Of a stretch of DNA of 22,381 bases, positions 8,077 through 16,015 are shown in pieces (within the stretch, counting starts at the first letter, position 1; each line of letters begins with the position of its first letter). Location: the NCBI GenBank assembly GCA_001509335.1, contig LGGY01000134.1, forward strand, positions 1-22,381, given 5' to 3'. A program made the position numbers and the translations under genes. The stretch is from Fidelibacterota bacterium 46_43 (GTDB lineage: Bacteria; Fidelibacterota; Fidelibacteria; Fidelibacterales; Fidelibacteraceae). Below the pieces are notes generated by a model. That model ran no database searches. It had not been told where the DNA came from and saw only the letters and a list, made by a program, of their open reading frames with translations.

Positions 8077-8367
8077 TTACAAACAGCCCGGACAATCTCG
8101 ATCTCCTCCCCCATCGCGTTGATGTTGTAGGCAGCCATCAAGTTTATTACGCCAACGTTTGTAGATGCCAAAGAGGGATGCGTTTACTTCCAGGGTGCCG
8201 CAGCAAGGATGATAAGCGCTTTCGATTCTAAGGCGTTGGCCGTCATAGACGCCGCCGGAGATATCGAAGATCATGGTGTAGTCGAAAAGGTCAGGGCCGG
8301 CAAAGCGAAGGCCGTGGTCGGCGTAGGTTTGGGTGAGATGGGGATTTTCAGTTATAGTCATAGACAC
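8077..8367 (-). pseudogene. Frameshifted fragment of an unknown small protein
   Basis: The minus-strand frame starts near 8361 (MTITENPHLTQTYADHGLRF) and reads sensibly through HPCCGTLEV and NASLFGIYKRWRNKL, to about 8160. It then degrades into a cysteine-rich tail. In the next frame, from about 8153, the reading continues plausibly as MAAYNINAMGEEIEIVRAV. This suggests a single-base shift in the run CTTGATGG and a gene of about 90-95 codons. There is no ribosome site before the start. The segment YADHGLRFAGPD matches the start of the DUF4256 chimera at 7625. I cannot name the family. Confidence 0.45.
8294..8325. repeat. Second copy of the 32-bp shared segment
   Basis: This copy matches 7552-7583 at 28 of 32 positions and encodes the Y.DHGLRFA.P stretch on the minus strand of the neighbouring fragment. 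The conserved reading frame suggests either a shared protein motif or a recombination scar. Confidence 0.6.
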
Positions 8368-8514
8368 ACATAAAATTGTTTATTAACACAAATAATAGAA
8401 TATGCGTTCTATTTTATCACAACAATCACAAATAATTACTCCATATCACGAATTTATCAAAAAAACTGTGCTTATTGAATGCTTTAATGATTAAACAACC
8501 AAGGAGAATAGAAC

Positions 8515-9069
8515 ATGGAAAAATCAAATTTAGTGCCGTTTATTAGACATGACCTTGATATTCTTTTTGCCGGTCTCAATCCAGCAAAAGGATCCAGTGA
8601 CAATCGACATTATTTTTCAGTCAATCAGGCCTTCTGGAATCAATTGTACGATGCTGGATTAATCAAAAAGGAAGTTGATAAACTTGAGGCTGATGAGATT
8701 GTTTTTGGAAGTAATGATATCAATTTCTGTGGATGGTCTTTTGGAATTACAGATTTGATTACAGAAGTTGCTGAAAGCAATAGTAGAGTAATAGAACCAT
8801 CTGAAAGGGATTGCCAAAGATTGGAGAGGGAAATCAGGAAGTATAAACCAAAGACAGTAATTCTTCTACATGGGAAGGTTACGAAAACATTTCTGGCTTA
8901 TCTTGGAATAAAACCAATTCGTGCTAATCATGGGCAGATTGGCCAAATCATAAAAAATTGTCCCACCTTGTTTTATTCCATTGCTTTTCCACATAGAAAT
9001 AATATTCCTTCTATTAAGAAGGTCGAAAAATATAAAGTTGTAAAAAATTTTTTATTAAATGATGCTTAG
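8515..9069 (+). CDS. Uracil-DNA glycosylase superfamily protein (MUG-like)
   Basis: The 184-aa product begins with the hydrophobic strand DILFAGLNPAKGSS (about residues 14-27), which matches the GxNP water-activating motif of the mismatch-specific uracil/thymine-DNA glycosylase group. It continues with FSVNQAFWNQLYDAGL, as in that family. TVILLHGKVTK (about 124-134) is the central strand, and the late IAFPHRNNIPS replaces the usual DNA-intercalation loop, so specificity may differ. Such enzymes remove uracil or mispaired bases in base-excision repair. AGGAG about 8 nt upstream supports the start. The gene is AT-rich and follows a 140-bp AT-rich spacer. It stands alone in a scarred region next to IS fossils, consistent with acquired DNA. 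Confidence 0.65.
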   Translation: MEKSNLVPFIRHDLDILFAGLNPAKGSSDNRHYFSVNQAFWNQLYDAGLIKKEVDKLEADEIVFGSNDINFCGWSFGITDLITEVAESNSRVIEPSERDCQRLEREIRKYKPKTVILLHGKVTKTFLAYLGIKPIRANHGQIGQIIKNCPTLFYSIAFPHRNNIPSIKKVEKYKVVKNFLLNDA

Positions 9070-9159
9070 ATATCAATCATTATTTTGCAATGATCACTTG
9101 GACCCTAATGGGCAGGGTTATTTACTGCTGTAACCCGAACCTGAGAGGCAATACTATCT

Positions 9160-9478
9160 GAAGCAAAAAATAAAGCTGGAAGATTACTGATATGGCAAGT
9201 ATGGTGTGTCGGTTCGCTCCTGGCAAAACAACTGGGAAAATTTGGTAATCTTTTTCGAATTTCTTAAAGAGATCCGCTGACTGGCTTATTCAACAACACG
9301 GTTGAGGGGTATCATACATAAATGAGGAAAGTGATCAAGAATAAAGGTCCCTTTCCTACGGAACCCTCTGTACGAAAATTGATTTATTTAGACACAATGG
9401 ACATTACGAAGAAATAGATAACTTCCATCCAAAATTGGCCATTGATACTCAAACAATTGGCTATTCAGTTTGAGGATC
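9160..9478 (+). pseudogene. Decayed IS256-family transposase, C-terminal part
   Basis: One plus-strand frame reads YGKYGVSVRSWQNNWENL, a stop, then (after a frame change) NNTVEGYH, a stop, MRKVIKNKGPFPTEPSVRKL, a stop and NWPLILKQLAIQFEDR. These are the successive blocks of an IS256 (mutator-type) transposase C-terminus, broken by at least three stops and one shift. The sequence stops abruptly at about 9478, where a second, different IS256-type fragment begins. The left boundary is uncertain, because 9070-9160 shows nothing clear. Confidence 0.75.
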
Positions 9479-9479
9479 G

Positions 9480-9896
9480 GTGGCCACTGTGAAATTCCAT
9501 TTACACAAGATTCTAGACACCCCAGCTTTTCTGGAACGTTTAGCTCAAGTGATGGAATCCAGATGGCCCAAGGTTTCTCGGATGCTCCTGGAAGCCGAGG
9601 AGGATATTCTGGCTTACAAGACTTTCCCGAAAAAGCACCACCGTTCCATCCATTCCGTCAATCCCTTGGAACGCCTTAATCGGGAAATCCGCCGTCGGAC
9701 CCGGGTGGTGGGCGTCTTCCCCAATCGAGCTTCCGTGTTCAGGCTTGTGGGTACATTGTTGATGGACGTTGATGAAAACTGGCGTATTGGACGAAGATAT
9801 ATGGCTCAGGAGGGCATGATAAAACTGCTCAATCCTGAGCTTGCAGAACCTTCAGAGCAAAGTTTTGAGCTTGTTGATGAGTTGTTAGAGCTGTAA
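9480..9896 (+). pseudogene. IS256-family transposase C-terminal fragment (second subgroup)
   Basis: The 138-residue open frame matches the last third of IS256-family transposases of the subgroup with EAEEDILAYKTFP, HSVNPLERLNREIRRRT, VVGVFPN and a terminal GRRYM. Full-length enzymes have about 400 aa, and the catalytic N-terminal and central parts are missing, so it cannot be active. It is less decayed than the fragment before it, with no internal stop. It is fused to the end of that fragment at about 9479. A terminal inverted repeat follows at 9908-9935. Confidence 0.85.
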
Positions 9897-9907
9897 GCAC
9901 AAAATGC

Positions 9908-9935
9908 AATTTACACCACTTGACAAGACACTACC
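9908..9935. mobile_element. Right terminal inverted repeat of the IS256-type element
   Basis: The stretch TTTACACCACTTGACAAG followed by ACACTACC has the form of the outer ends of this IS256 subgroup. It lies 11 nt after the transposase stop and 10 nt before the 3' end of the patatin gene. No left end is visible, so target duplication cannot be assessed. Confidence 0.6.
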
Positions 9936-9944
9936 TATTATCTA

Positions 9945-10817
9945 CTAAACAGATTGGGTTAGATCATTAGCTAGATTAAGTGAAAGCCTTAAGTCTGCCA
10001 GTATGGGCAGTGTGGCTTCTTCACCAAATGCGATGAGTTCTTTTGCGTGTGTATAACCAGCTATAGATGTGATATGAGGTGGTATCCCAGGGCGCAATAA
10101 GAAATCAGGTTGTATTGATTGGATTTTGTCGTCAACCTGACGAGATAGGAATAAATCGACCGTTTCATATAAAGTAAGTGCCATATCCACAAGGGGAACC
10201 CGAGAAATTATTTTTTGATATGATTCTCTAATTTTCTCTTTTCCAATACCGCTCCAACCAACATCAACTGCTAAAATGATATCCGCTCCCATATCACGAA
10301 CAATATCAACAGGCAAATTATTTAATAAACCACCATCTACTAATCGCATACCATCTTTTTCAACAGGAACGAAAATCCCGGGGATTGAAATGGTTGCCCG
10401 AAGCGCATCCGCTATGAGCCCATCGGATATACAAATTTCCTGATTACTATTCAAATCTACGGCTGTCACAGATAGCGGAATTTCCAGATCTTCAAATGAT
10501 TTTTCTCCCAGATATCTGTTGAATAATTTTGTCACTTTATCGCCTTTAAATATTCCTTTTTTTAGCAAGGTTGGATCAACCAACTGGGCAAGGTTACTGA
10601 TCGTTCCTACAGAAGAAGCGATTTCTTCGATTTCGAGTGGTGTCAATCCAGCGGCATAACTTGCGGCTATCACACCTCCCATACTCGTTCCCGTCATGAA
10701 ATCAATTTGAATACCGGCATTTCGCAACTCTTTCAATACTCCTATATGCGCTAAACCTCTTGACCCTCCTCCACTTAATGCGACCCCTAGTTTTAATTTA
10801 TTTCCCGGTAATTTCAT
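9945..10817 (-). CDS. Patatin-like phospholipase (RssA-like)
   Basis: The 290-aa protein shows the complete patatin catalytic set. The oxyanion loop GGGSRGLAHIGVL is at residues 16-28. The nucleophile elbow GTSMG has S44, and the catalytic aspartate is D160 in DGG. These serine hydrolases release acyl chains from phospholipids or other lipids through a Ser-Asp dyad. There is no signal peptide, so it is probably cytoplasmic or membrane-peripheral. It is the last gene of the minus-strand run, 87 nt after the glycosyltransferase, and could have its own weak promoter. Its neighbours point to turnover or remodelling of a lipid made by this cluster. The family call is strong; the substrate is unknown. 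Confidence 0.92.
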   Translation of the reverse strand: MKLPGNKLKLGVALSGGGSRGLAHIGVLKELRNAGIQIDFMTGTSMGGVIAASYAAGLTPLEIEEIASSVGTISNLAQLVDPTLLKKGIFKGDKVTKLFNRYLGEKSFEDLEIPLSVTAVDLNSNQEICISDGLIADALRATISIPGIFVPVEKDGMRLVDGGLLNNLPVDIVRDMGADIILAVDVGWSGIGKEKIRESYQKIISRVPLVDMALTLYETVDLFLSRQVDDKIQSIQPDFLLRPGIPPHITSIAGYTHAKELIAFGEEATLPILADLRLSLNLANDLTQSV

Positions 10818-10904
10818 TTTTCACTAAACCTTAATTTTCATAATATGACTTTGGATAACGGTTGTTTAATAAAACCCATTAACCGAATAAAAATAACCAT
10901 TTAT

Positions 10905-11576
10905 CTAATCAATTGATTCTCTAGTTGTCATTGAAAATCGCTTTTGTCTAATTAACTCTTTTATAATTTCGACTCCTTCAATGAAATATTCGGAAAAAGC
11001 ATCTTTAAACGCCCGCTTTTCATATTTAAAGAGTCCTTTTAGATTTCTTAACGGAACTTTTGTAATATTTTTCTCATTAAAATGATGATTCAAGTACACT
11101 TCAACACCAAATCTGGTTTCTGCTATTTTTTCAATGTGAGAAATTAGGTCTTCTTTATAATAAGCTCTTTCCCCTGTAAAGCTTGAAAGAGGATTAAGTA
11201 AATTCCCGTTTACCGAAGATGGGTAACCGACAACACCCCTTGCTTTATTATTTAATATTGGGGTAAGCAACTCACTTACGTGGTCATCTGATAGATTTGT
11301 TAGATCTGCGTCAATAAAGGCAACAATATCCCCTTTTGCTTGTTTAATTCCAACAGATAATGCAAAACCTTTACCTTGATTTTTTTGCAAATCAATAATT
11401 TCAATTTTCTCTTTGAACTGATTCAATACATCCATGCTTGTGTCTGATGAACCGTCATTTATGCAAATGACTTCATCAATTAAGTTGTTCTTCAGCAGTG
11501 TATTAACAACTTTTGAAATGGTTTTTTCTTCGTTGTAAATAGGAACGATAGCTGATACTGATTTTCTTTTATTCAT
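10905..11576 (-). CDS. Family 2 glycosyltransferase, DPMS-like
   Basis: The 223-aa GT-A enzyme starts VSAIVPIYNEEKTI, has NDGSSD at about residues 40-45, GKGFALSVGIKQAKGD at about 68-83 and the metal-binding DADL at 89-92. This order matches polyprenyl-phosphate sugar transferases of the dolichol-phosphate mannose synthase type, but without the usual C-terminal membrane helices. It probably moves a sugar from a nucleotide donor to a lipid or polyprenyl phosphate. The frame is open to 11633, but GGAG 7 nt before the ATG at 11576 fixes the start, 4 nt after the methyltransferase stop. With uppS two genes upstream, a polyprenyl-phosphate acceptor is the natural guess. Confidence 0.82.
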   Translation of the reverse strand: MNKRKSVSAIVPIYNEEKTISKVVNTLLKNNLIDEVICINDGSSDTSMDVLNQFKEKIEIIDLQKNQGKGFALSVGIKQAKGDIVAFIDADLTNLSDDHVSELLTPILNNKARGVVGYPSSVNGNLLNPLSSFTGERAYYKEDLISHIEKIAETRFGVEVYLNHHFNEKNITKVPLRNLKGLFKYEKRAFKDAFSEYFIEGVEIIKELIRQKRFSMTTRESID

Positions 11577-11580
11577 TTGG

Positions 11581-12222
11581 TTATCTCCAAATCTCTTCAC
11601 TTTTATAAAAAACAGCAACAATGTCGTCTCCAATTTCCTTTACTTCTCTTTTTACTGAAGATGGAATTATACCGAAACCATTATCGATTTCATCAAACAG
11701 TTGGCCTCGGGTTAAAAAATACTCATACTTGAAATTATTAGTACCATCTTTTTCGCTCCATTCTGTTAGCCGCTTCCAAATTGGATATAAAATATTTGGT
11801 GTATGGTTTATTTTTTTCCCAGGGTCACAAATAATAAATGTTTCGTCTGCTGATTGGTAGCAGTTCTGAATGAATTTTTTCCTATCTGCAGGATTTATGT
11901 GATGCAAAACATCACAAATAACAACTACCTCTGCTTTACAATAGTTTTTAGGATCAAGGACATTGCCCGAAGAGACCGCGGAGTGCCCTTTTTTTGCATA
12001 ATTGACAAAATTCTGGTTAGAATCAAAACCTTTGTAAGAGGAGCCTTGAGGTAGGAATTCTGCCAAAATTGCCGGACCGCATCCAGGCTCTAGCACTAAA
12101 TCACCTTCTCTCACAAAGCTTGATATATATTGGTATCTTTTTAAAAAATTACTCTTATGTATCCATCTAATACCCCAAATGTACAACAAGGGAAACCTAT
12201 AGAAAATACTCTTCCCGCTCAT
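11581..12222 (-). CDS. Class I SAM-dependent methyltransferase
   Basis: The 213-aa Rossmann-fold methyltransferase has motif I VLEPGCGPAILAEFL at about residues 43-57, an acidic YKGFDSN loop and motif IV CDVLHHI. It is of the Methyltransf_11/25 type acting on small molecules or lipids; the acceptor cannot be read from sequence. An upstream ATG exists at 12330 inside uppS. The ATG at 12222, one nucleotide after the uppS stop codon, is preferred because it gives translational coupling and a normal N-terminus (MSGKSIFYRF, mildly hydrophobic with aromatic and basic residues, possibly membrane-associating). Confidence 0.8.
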   Translation of the reverse strand: MSGKSIFYRFPLLYIWGIRWIHKSNFLKRYQYISSFVREGDLVLEPGCGPAILAEFLPQGSSYKGFDSNQNFVNYAKKGHSAVSSGNVLDPKNYCKAEVVVICDVLHHINPADRKKFIQNCYQSADETFIICDPGKKINHTPNILYPIWKRLTEWSEKDGTNNFKYEYFLTRGQLFDEIDNGFGIIPSSVKREVKEIGDDIVAVFYKSEEIWR

Positions 12223-12223
12223 T

Positions 12224-12925
12224 CTATTTTCCCATCCGTCTTTGGCGTCTTTGAAACTCTTCCATAGCAATATCAAGCTGTTTTTTATCGAAATCCGGCC
12301 AATGAACTTTCGGAAAATACAATTCCGCATAGGTACTTTGCCAGGGGAGAAAGTTGGAAAGTCTTTGTTCTCCTGATGTCCTAATGATCATGTCTGGATC
12401 AGGTAACCCAGCAGTGTCTAAATTAATGTTGATAAGCTCCTCTGTCAATTCTGATGCTGTAATATTGACAAGAAGCAATTTTCGGAAAGTTCTAACCAGT
12501 TCATCTCTCCCCCCATAATTCAATGCAAGATTTACAATCATTTTCTCATTATCTCTTGTTAATACCACCAATTTTGATAATGTTTCCTGTAAAGAATCCG
12601 GCAGGTCTTGAAGATCACCCAATATTCTTATTTGAATCCCAAGGTTATTTGCTTCACCCATTTTATTACTGGCATAAGTTTCGAAAAGTTCCATCAGATA
12701 TGACGTCTCTTCTTCTGCCCTTTTCCAATTTTCAGTAGAGAAAGCGTATATCGTAATAATTTTTATCCCTAATTCTTGCGCATATTTAACAATTTCCTCA
12801 ATTCTTTCTGCGCCTTTTTTGTGGCCAGCAAAAGTAGGCAAACTTTTTTCTTTTGCCCAACGTCGGTTGCCATCAACGATAAAACCAACATGTTTTGGTA
12901 ATATTTTTTGATTCAAGTCAGCCAT
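12224..12925 (-). CDS. uppS: Isoprenyl (cis-prenyl) transferase, UppS family
   Basis: The 233-aa enzyme belongs to the family that adds isopentenyl units in cis to an allylic diphosphate, giving undecaprenyl or shorter polyprenyl diphosphate. The signature starts HVGFIVDGNRRWA with catalytic D18. FSTENWKR lies near residue 66, and the C-terminal substrate loop RTSGEQRLSNFLPWQ starts at about 182. All expected residues are present; DGNRRWA instead of DGNGRWA is a known variant. Its start overlaps the radical SAM stop by 8 nt, so the two are translationally coupled. A cell needs only one essential copy, and the location away from cdsA, dxr or frr suggests an accessory enzyme making a dedicated polyprenyl carrier. 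Confidence 0.93.
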   Translation of the reverse strand: MADLNQKILPKHVGFIVDGNRRWAKEKSLPTFAGHKKGAERIEEIVKYAQELGIKIITIYAFSTENWKRAEEETSYLMELFETYASNKMGEANNLGIQIRILGDLQDLPDSLQETLSKLVVLTRDNEKMIVNLALNYGGRDELVRTFRKLLLVNITASELTEELININLDTAGLPDPDMIIRTSGEQRLSNFLPWQSTYAELYFPKVHWPDFDKKQLDIAMEEFQRRQRRMGK

Positions 12926-14321
12926 TTATAACCTCAGTCTTTTTTGTTTTTTTCCCCTTGTAATGGAACCCTTTTTCTACAAAATCCTTCTTCCAAGCCT
13001 TATCCATGATTGATTTGACCTGCGCAGAGTATATATCAAGGGGATTAGAAAATTTAATCACCAAGCTCTCGGCACCAGGGTGAGTCGAGTATGGATGAAA
13101 TTCGTTGTAAATTTCGCGAAAAATATGAGGGTGATCTATCAATTGGCAGGGTAATAAAAGGTTCTTGTCAAATGGCTGCCGAGCGCGAATAGCTTTGAAG
13201 AAAGGTGATAATAAAACTTCGCGCAAGCTTTTATCTTTCACATTATCAACCGCAAAATGGGCAAAAATACATGGTTCCACATCGCCATTACTATTGATGT
13301 GAAGATAATCACGACCACCAGCAATACAACCACCGACATAGGGCGCATCGTTCCAAAAATCAGCTACAAAAACTGGAAATTTTTTTCGTATCCGTGCAGC
13401 GCCATGTGTACGCATAAACTCTCGTTGTTCAGGGGTGGGCATTAGACTCACATCAGGGCTTCTACCAACAGGCATATACAAGAAATGCCAGCCCCAGTAA
13501 CATCCTTTTTCAACCATCAATTGGTTAAATCGGTCTCCGCAAATAGTCTCTGCGTTATCACGAGTAACCATAACCGAAAACCCAAACAAAGCGCCTGCCT
13601 GGTGTAAATTATCCATTGCCTGCATAATTTTTTGATAAACTCCCTTGCCACGGCGGGAATCGGTTTCCTCTTGTGATCCTTCAATACTCACTATTGGCAT
13701 AACATTACCTAACTGGATGATGTGCTCTACGGTTTTCTCATCCAGCAAGGTTCCATTAGTAAAAACCTGGAAAGCGACATCGTTGAATTTCTCATAGATG
13801 TCCCACATGTAATCACAAAAGAAAGGTTCTCCACCTAATATCGTAAAAAAGTAGATTCCCATTTGGCGCGCTTCTTCTATCACTCGCTCAACAATTTCAT
13901 ATGGCAAATCATCTCTTTGGCTGTATTCGCTCGCATAGCAGCCCTTACAGCGTAAATTACAACGCATGGAAGGACTTAAGAGGATAGTAAAGGGCGGGTA
14001 GACCCCCTCTCTATTCTTGAACAGTTCGCGTTTTTTTGCTTTTGAACCGTAACTGTTATTGAGAACAAAATTGAGAATAAACTTGTTACGTATATTAGGA
14101 TGCAACTCGCGAAAGACACGCTTGATTATTAACCCCATTGGTTCATTATGTTCCACGGCTTTTTTAATAGCCGAAATTTGCCCCTGTAATCTCTGATCAT
14201 TGCTGTTGATCCAAATTAGGAAATCAAATATACGTCTAATGTTTTTATCAGAGATAGAATCCGATCGCGAAATGATATTCTTTATCGCTTGTTGTATAAT
14301 AAATTGCTTGATATTCTCCAT
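12918..14321 (-). CDS. Radical SAM protein with extra N-terminal domain
   Basis: The protein has 467 aa. The radical SAM cluster motif CNLRCKGC has C123, C127 and C130 (CX3CX2C), and GGEP follows about 40 residues later. The N-terminal ~110 residues form a helical domain that I do not recognise. The C-terminal third holds cysteines in GCIAGG, EPCIF and LLPCQL, reminiscent of a partial SPASM-type auxiliary cluster. AAGG 7 nt before the ATG at 14321 supports that start over the ATG at 14327. The gene starts about 10 nt after the membrane protein stop and overlaps uppS by 8 nt. Because of its neighbours I suspect a lipid or prenyl substrate rather than a peptide: no short precursor-peptide ORF is visible in the operon. 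The chemistry is unknown. Confidence 0.85.
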   Translation of the reverse strand: MENIKQFIIQQAIKNIISRSDSISDKNIRRIFDFLIWINSNDQRLQGQISAIKKAVEHNEPMGLIIKRVFRELHPNIRNKFILNFVLNNSYGSKAKKRELFKNREGVYPPFTILLSPSMRCNLRCKGCYASEYSQRDDLPYEIVERVIEEARQMGIYFFTILGGEPFFCDYMWDIYEKFNDVAFQVFTNGTLLDEKTVEHIIQLGNVMPIVSIEGSQEETDSRRGKGVYQKIMQAMDNLHQAGALFGFSVMVTRDNAETICGDRFNQLMVEKGCYWGWHFLYMPVGRSPDVSLMPTPEQREFMRTHGAARIRKKFPVFVADFWNDAPYVGGCIAGGRDYLHINSNGDVEPCIFAHFAVDNVKDKSLREVLLSPFFKAIRARQPFDKNLLLPCQLIDHPHIFREIYNEFHPYSTHPGAESLVIKFSNPLDIYSAQVKSIMDKAWKKDFVEKGFHYKGKKTKKTEVING

Positions 14322-14330
14322 GTTCATTCC

Positions 14331-14999
14331 TTATAAGTCTTCTTTTTGATTACCTGACCAGGTTGTATGTAGAACAGCATAACCAGCTATTACTAAACCG
14401 ATGATATAGATTGACCAATTAAAAGAAATGGGCCGTAATTGGGCAAGTGTTTCTACATCAGCAGGCATTATCGATAGAGCATCTTCCATGAAGGAATATA
14501 GTAAAATCAATACACTGGCAATAAAGGTCATCCAATCAATCTTAGATAACCTGATTTTCCGTCCCTTATCCGTGCTAAGTACAACCAATATCCCACCAGC
14601 GACCATCAGACAGGCAATTAACACGGGTGCGATAACTGGCCCCCACCACGGCAGTGGTATCAAAAACAAAATATCTGGCGAGAAGAGTGAGTTTGGCCAA
14701 CCGATGAATAACTTGAGCCAAATATAGTAAAAAATATCCCATACACCAAAAATAATAAATGTGAAACTAAGCCGAGATTGAAGTGACTTGCCAACCGCCC
14801 AGCCCACTGCCAACAGCATAATGAGCGTGGCTAGCTCACGGCCAACTTCAATAGGAGCAAGAACAGGATCAAAGGGTGGGATGTCGATAATGAGGTCACT
14901 AATGCCATAAATACGGCGTATGTAGACAACAATCGCTGACTCTACATAAGCCATTGCAATAGCAAACAAACCAACCCACCAGAGCTTTTTAGTTTCCAC
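14331..14999 (-). CDS. Polytopic membrane protein, unknown
   Basis: The 222-aa, strongly hydrophobic product has about six membrane segments: WWVGLFAIAMAYVESAIVVY, ELATLIMLLAVGWAVG, FTFIIFGVWDIFYYIWLKLF, VIAPVLIACLMVAGGILVVL, WMTFIASVLILLYSF and WSIYIIGLVIAGYAVL. Polar features inside the membrane include YVES near residue 18 and FGVWDIFYYIW. I do not recognise the family. The start is a GTG 8 nt after the degV stop, without a clear ribosome site, so it may depend on coupling to degV. It could be the membrane enzyme or transporter of the cluster. Confidence 0.75.
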   Translation of the reverse strand: METKKLWWVGLFAIAMAYVESAIVVYIRRIYGISDLIIDIPPFDPVLAPIEVGRELATLIMLLAVGWAVGKSLQSRLSFTFIIFGVWDIFYYIWLKLFIGWPNSLFSPDILFLIPLPWWGPVIAPVLIACLMVAGGILVVLSTDKGRKIRLSKIDWMTFIASVLILLYSFMEDALSIMPADVETLAQLRPISFNWSIYIIGLVIAGYAVLHTTWSGNQKEDL

Positions 15000-15007
15000 A
15001 GAATTAA

Positions 15008-15853
15008 TTAAATTTGGTATATTGCCAGACCAATAGTTCCAGGACCGACGTGGACCCCAATTACAGGGCTGATGTCATAGATATCAATTTGTTTGCAATC
15101 AAGCTGTTCTAAAAGCAGATCCCGTAGATTTTTAACTTCCTCAAGCGCATTGGCATGCATAACGCTAACACTAACCGGTTTTCTATCAGCTTGTTCAACT
15201 GCCAGTTGTATAAGCTTCTCAGTAGCTTTTCTCTTTGTGCGGACTTTTTCTAATGCATCAATCTTTCCTTGATCATCTAAAAATAGAATTGGTTTAATGC
15301 TTAGTGCCGTTCCAAAATACCGTGAAGCGCCGCCTATCCTTCCATTTTTATGTAAATATTTCAGCGTGTCCACCACGAAAAACACTTTCAACCGTTTTAC
15401 AATGCCTTCAGCGAGCTGGGTGATTTCTTTTAGGCTCTTTCCATCAGAAACTGCCTGCGCTACAGCAGTTACAACTAATCCCAAACCTGCCGAGGTTGAA
15501 TGCGTGTCAATGATTTCAACAGGTATTTCAGCAAACAAAGCACTGGCTGTTTTTGCAGAAGCTACTGTACCGCTGATGCCTGAGGATATAAGGGGGACCA
15601 TTATCCCATCATAATAAGGGGTAAGGTCTTTAAAAGTCCGCAAAAAATCACCGGCCGATGGTTGGGATGTTGATGGAATGGTTGATGATTTTTCCAACCG
15701 TTCATAGAATTGAGCTGGGGTTATATCAACACCATCCACAAGGGTATCCTCCCCCCAATGAATTTTAAGTGGAATAACATGGATATTGTGTTGTTTTACA
15801 AAATCATTTGGTATGTAAGCCGTACTGTCTGTCACAATTGCTATTTTATTCAT
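15008..15853 (-). CDS. degV: DegV family fatty-acid-binding protein
   Basis: The 281-aa protein fits the DegV (FakB-like) family, which binds a fatty acid between two domains. Hallmarks are IVTDSTAYIP near the start, the central TSAGLGLVV stretch and VDTLKYLHKNGRIGGASRYFG with SIKPIL after it. In Firmicutes, FakB presents fatty acids to the kinase FakA for incorporation into phospholipids; no FakA-like DAK kinase is in this window, so the partner here is unknown. It is the first gene of the putative lipid operon, and its start is separated from the upstream regulator by 162 nt holding an inverted repeat. Confidence 0.93.
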   Translation of the reverse strand: MNKIAIVTDSTAYIPNDFVKQHNIHVIPLKIHWGEDTLVDGVDITPAQFYERLEKSSTIPSTSQPSAGDFLRTFKDLTPYYDGIMVPLISSGISGTVASAKTASALFAEIPVEIIDTHSTSAGLGLVVTAVAQAVSDGKSLKEITQLAEGIVKRLKVFFVVDTLKYLHKNGRIGGASRYFGTALSIKPILFLDDQGKIDALEKVRTKRKATEKLIQLAVEQADRKPVSVSVMHANALEEVKNLRDLLLEQLDCKQIDIYDISPVIGVHVGPGTIGLAIYQI

Positions 15854-15921
15854 GAGATTTCTCTTTTATCTTGTAGAAATGTTTTTACTTCTTGTTTATT
15901 ATTTATTTAAGGTTCACATTG

Positions 15922-15962
15922 AGAGAACATCAGTAAACCTTATCAATTTCAATGGTTCTCTT
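15922..15962. promoter_or_regulatory. Possible operator: imperfect inverted repeat before degV
   Basis: The arms AGAGAACAT (15922-15930) and ATGGTTCTCT (15952-15961) are inverted repeats with one extra base, about 21 nt apart. They lie between the regulator gene and degV. They could bind the regulator or form an attenuating stem. No convincing terminator is visible after the regulator. Confidence 0.35.
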
Positions 15963-16015
15963 TCTCCATTACCGGCTATGTTTTCCGAAAATTACGAAAG
16001 TATTACATAAAAAAA

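Noticed and set aside
12918..14321. RiPP hypothesis: a precursor peptide for the radical SAM protein
   Set aside because: No short ORF with a leader-like sequence is visible in the tightly packed operon, and the neighbours are lipid enzymes.
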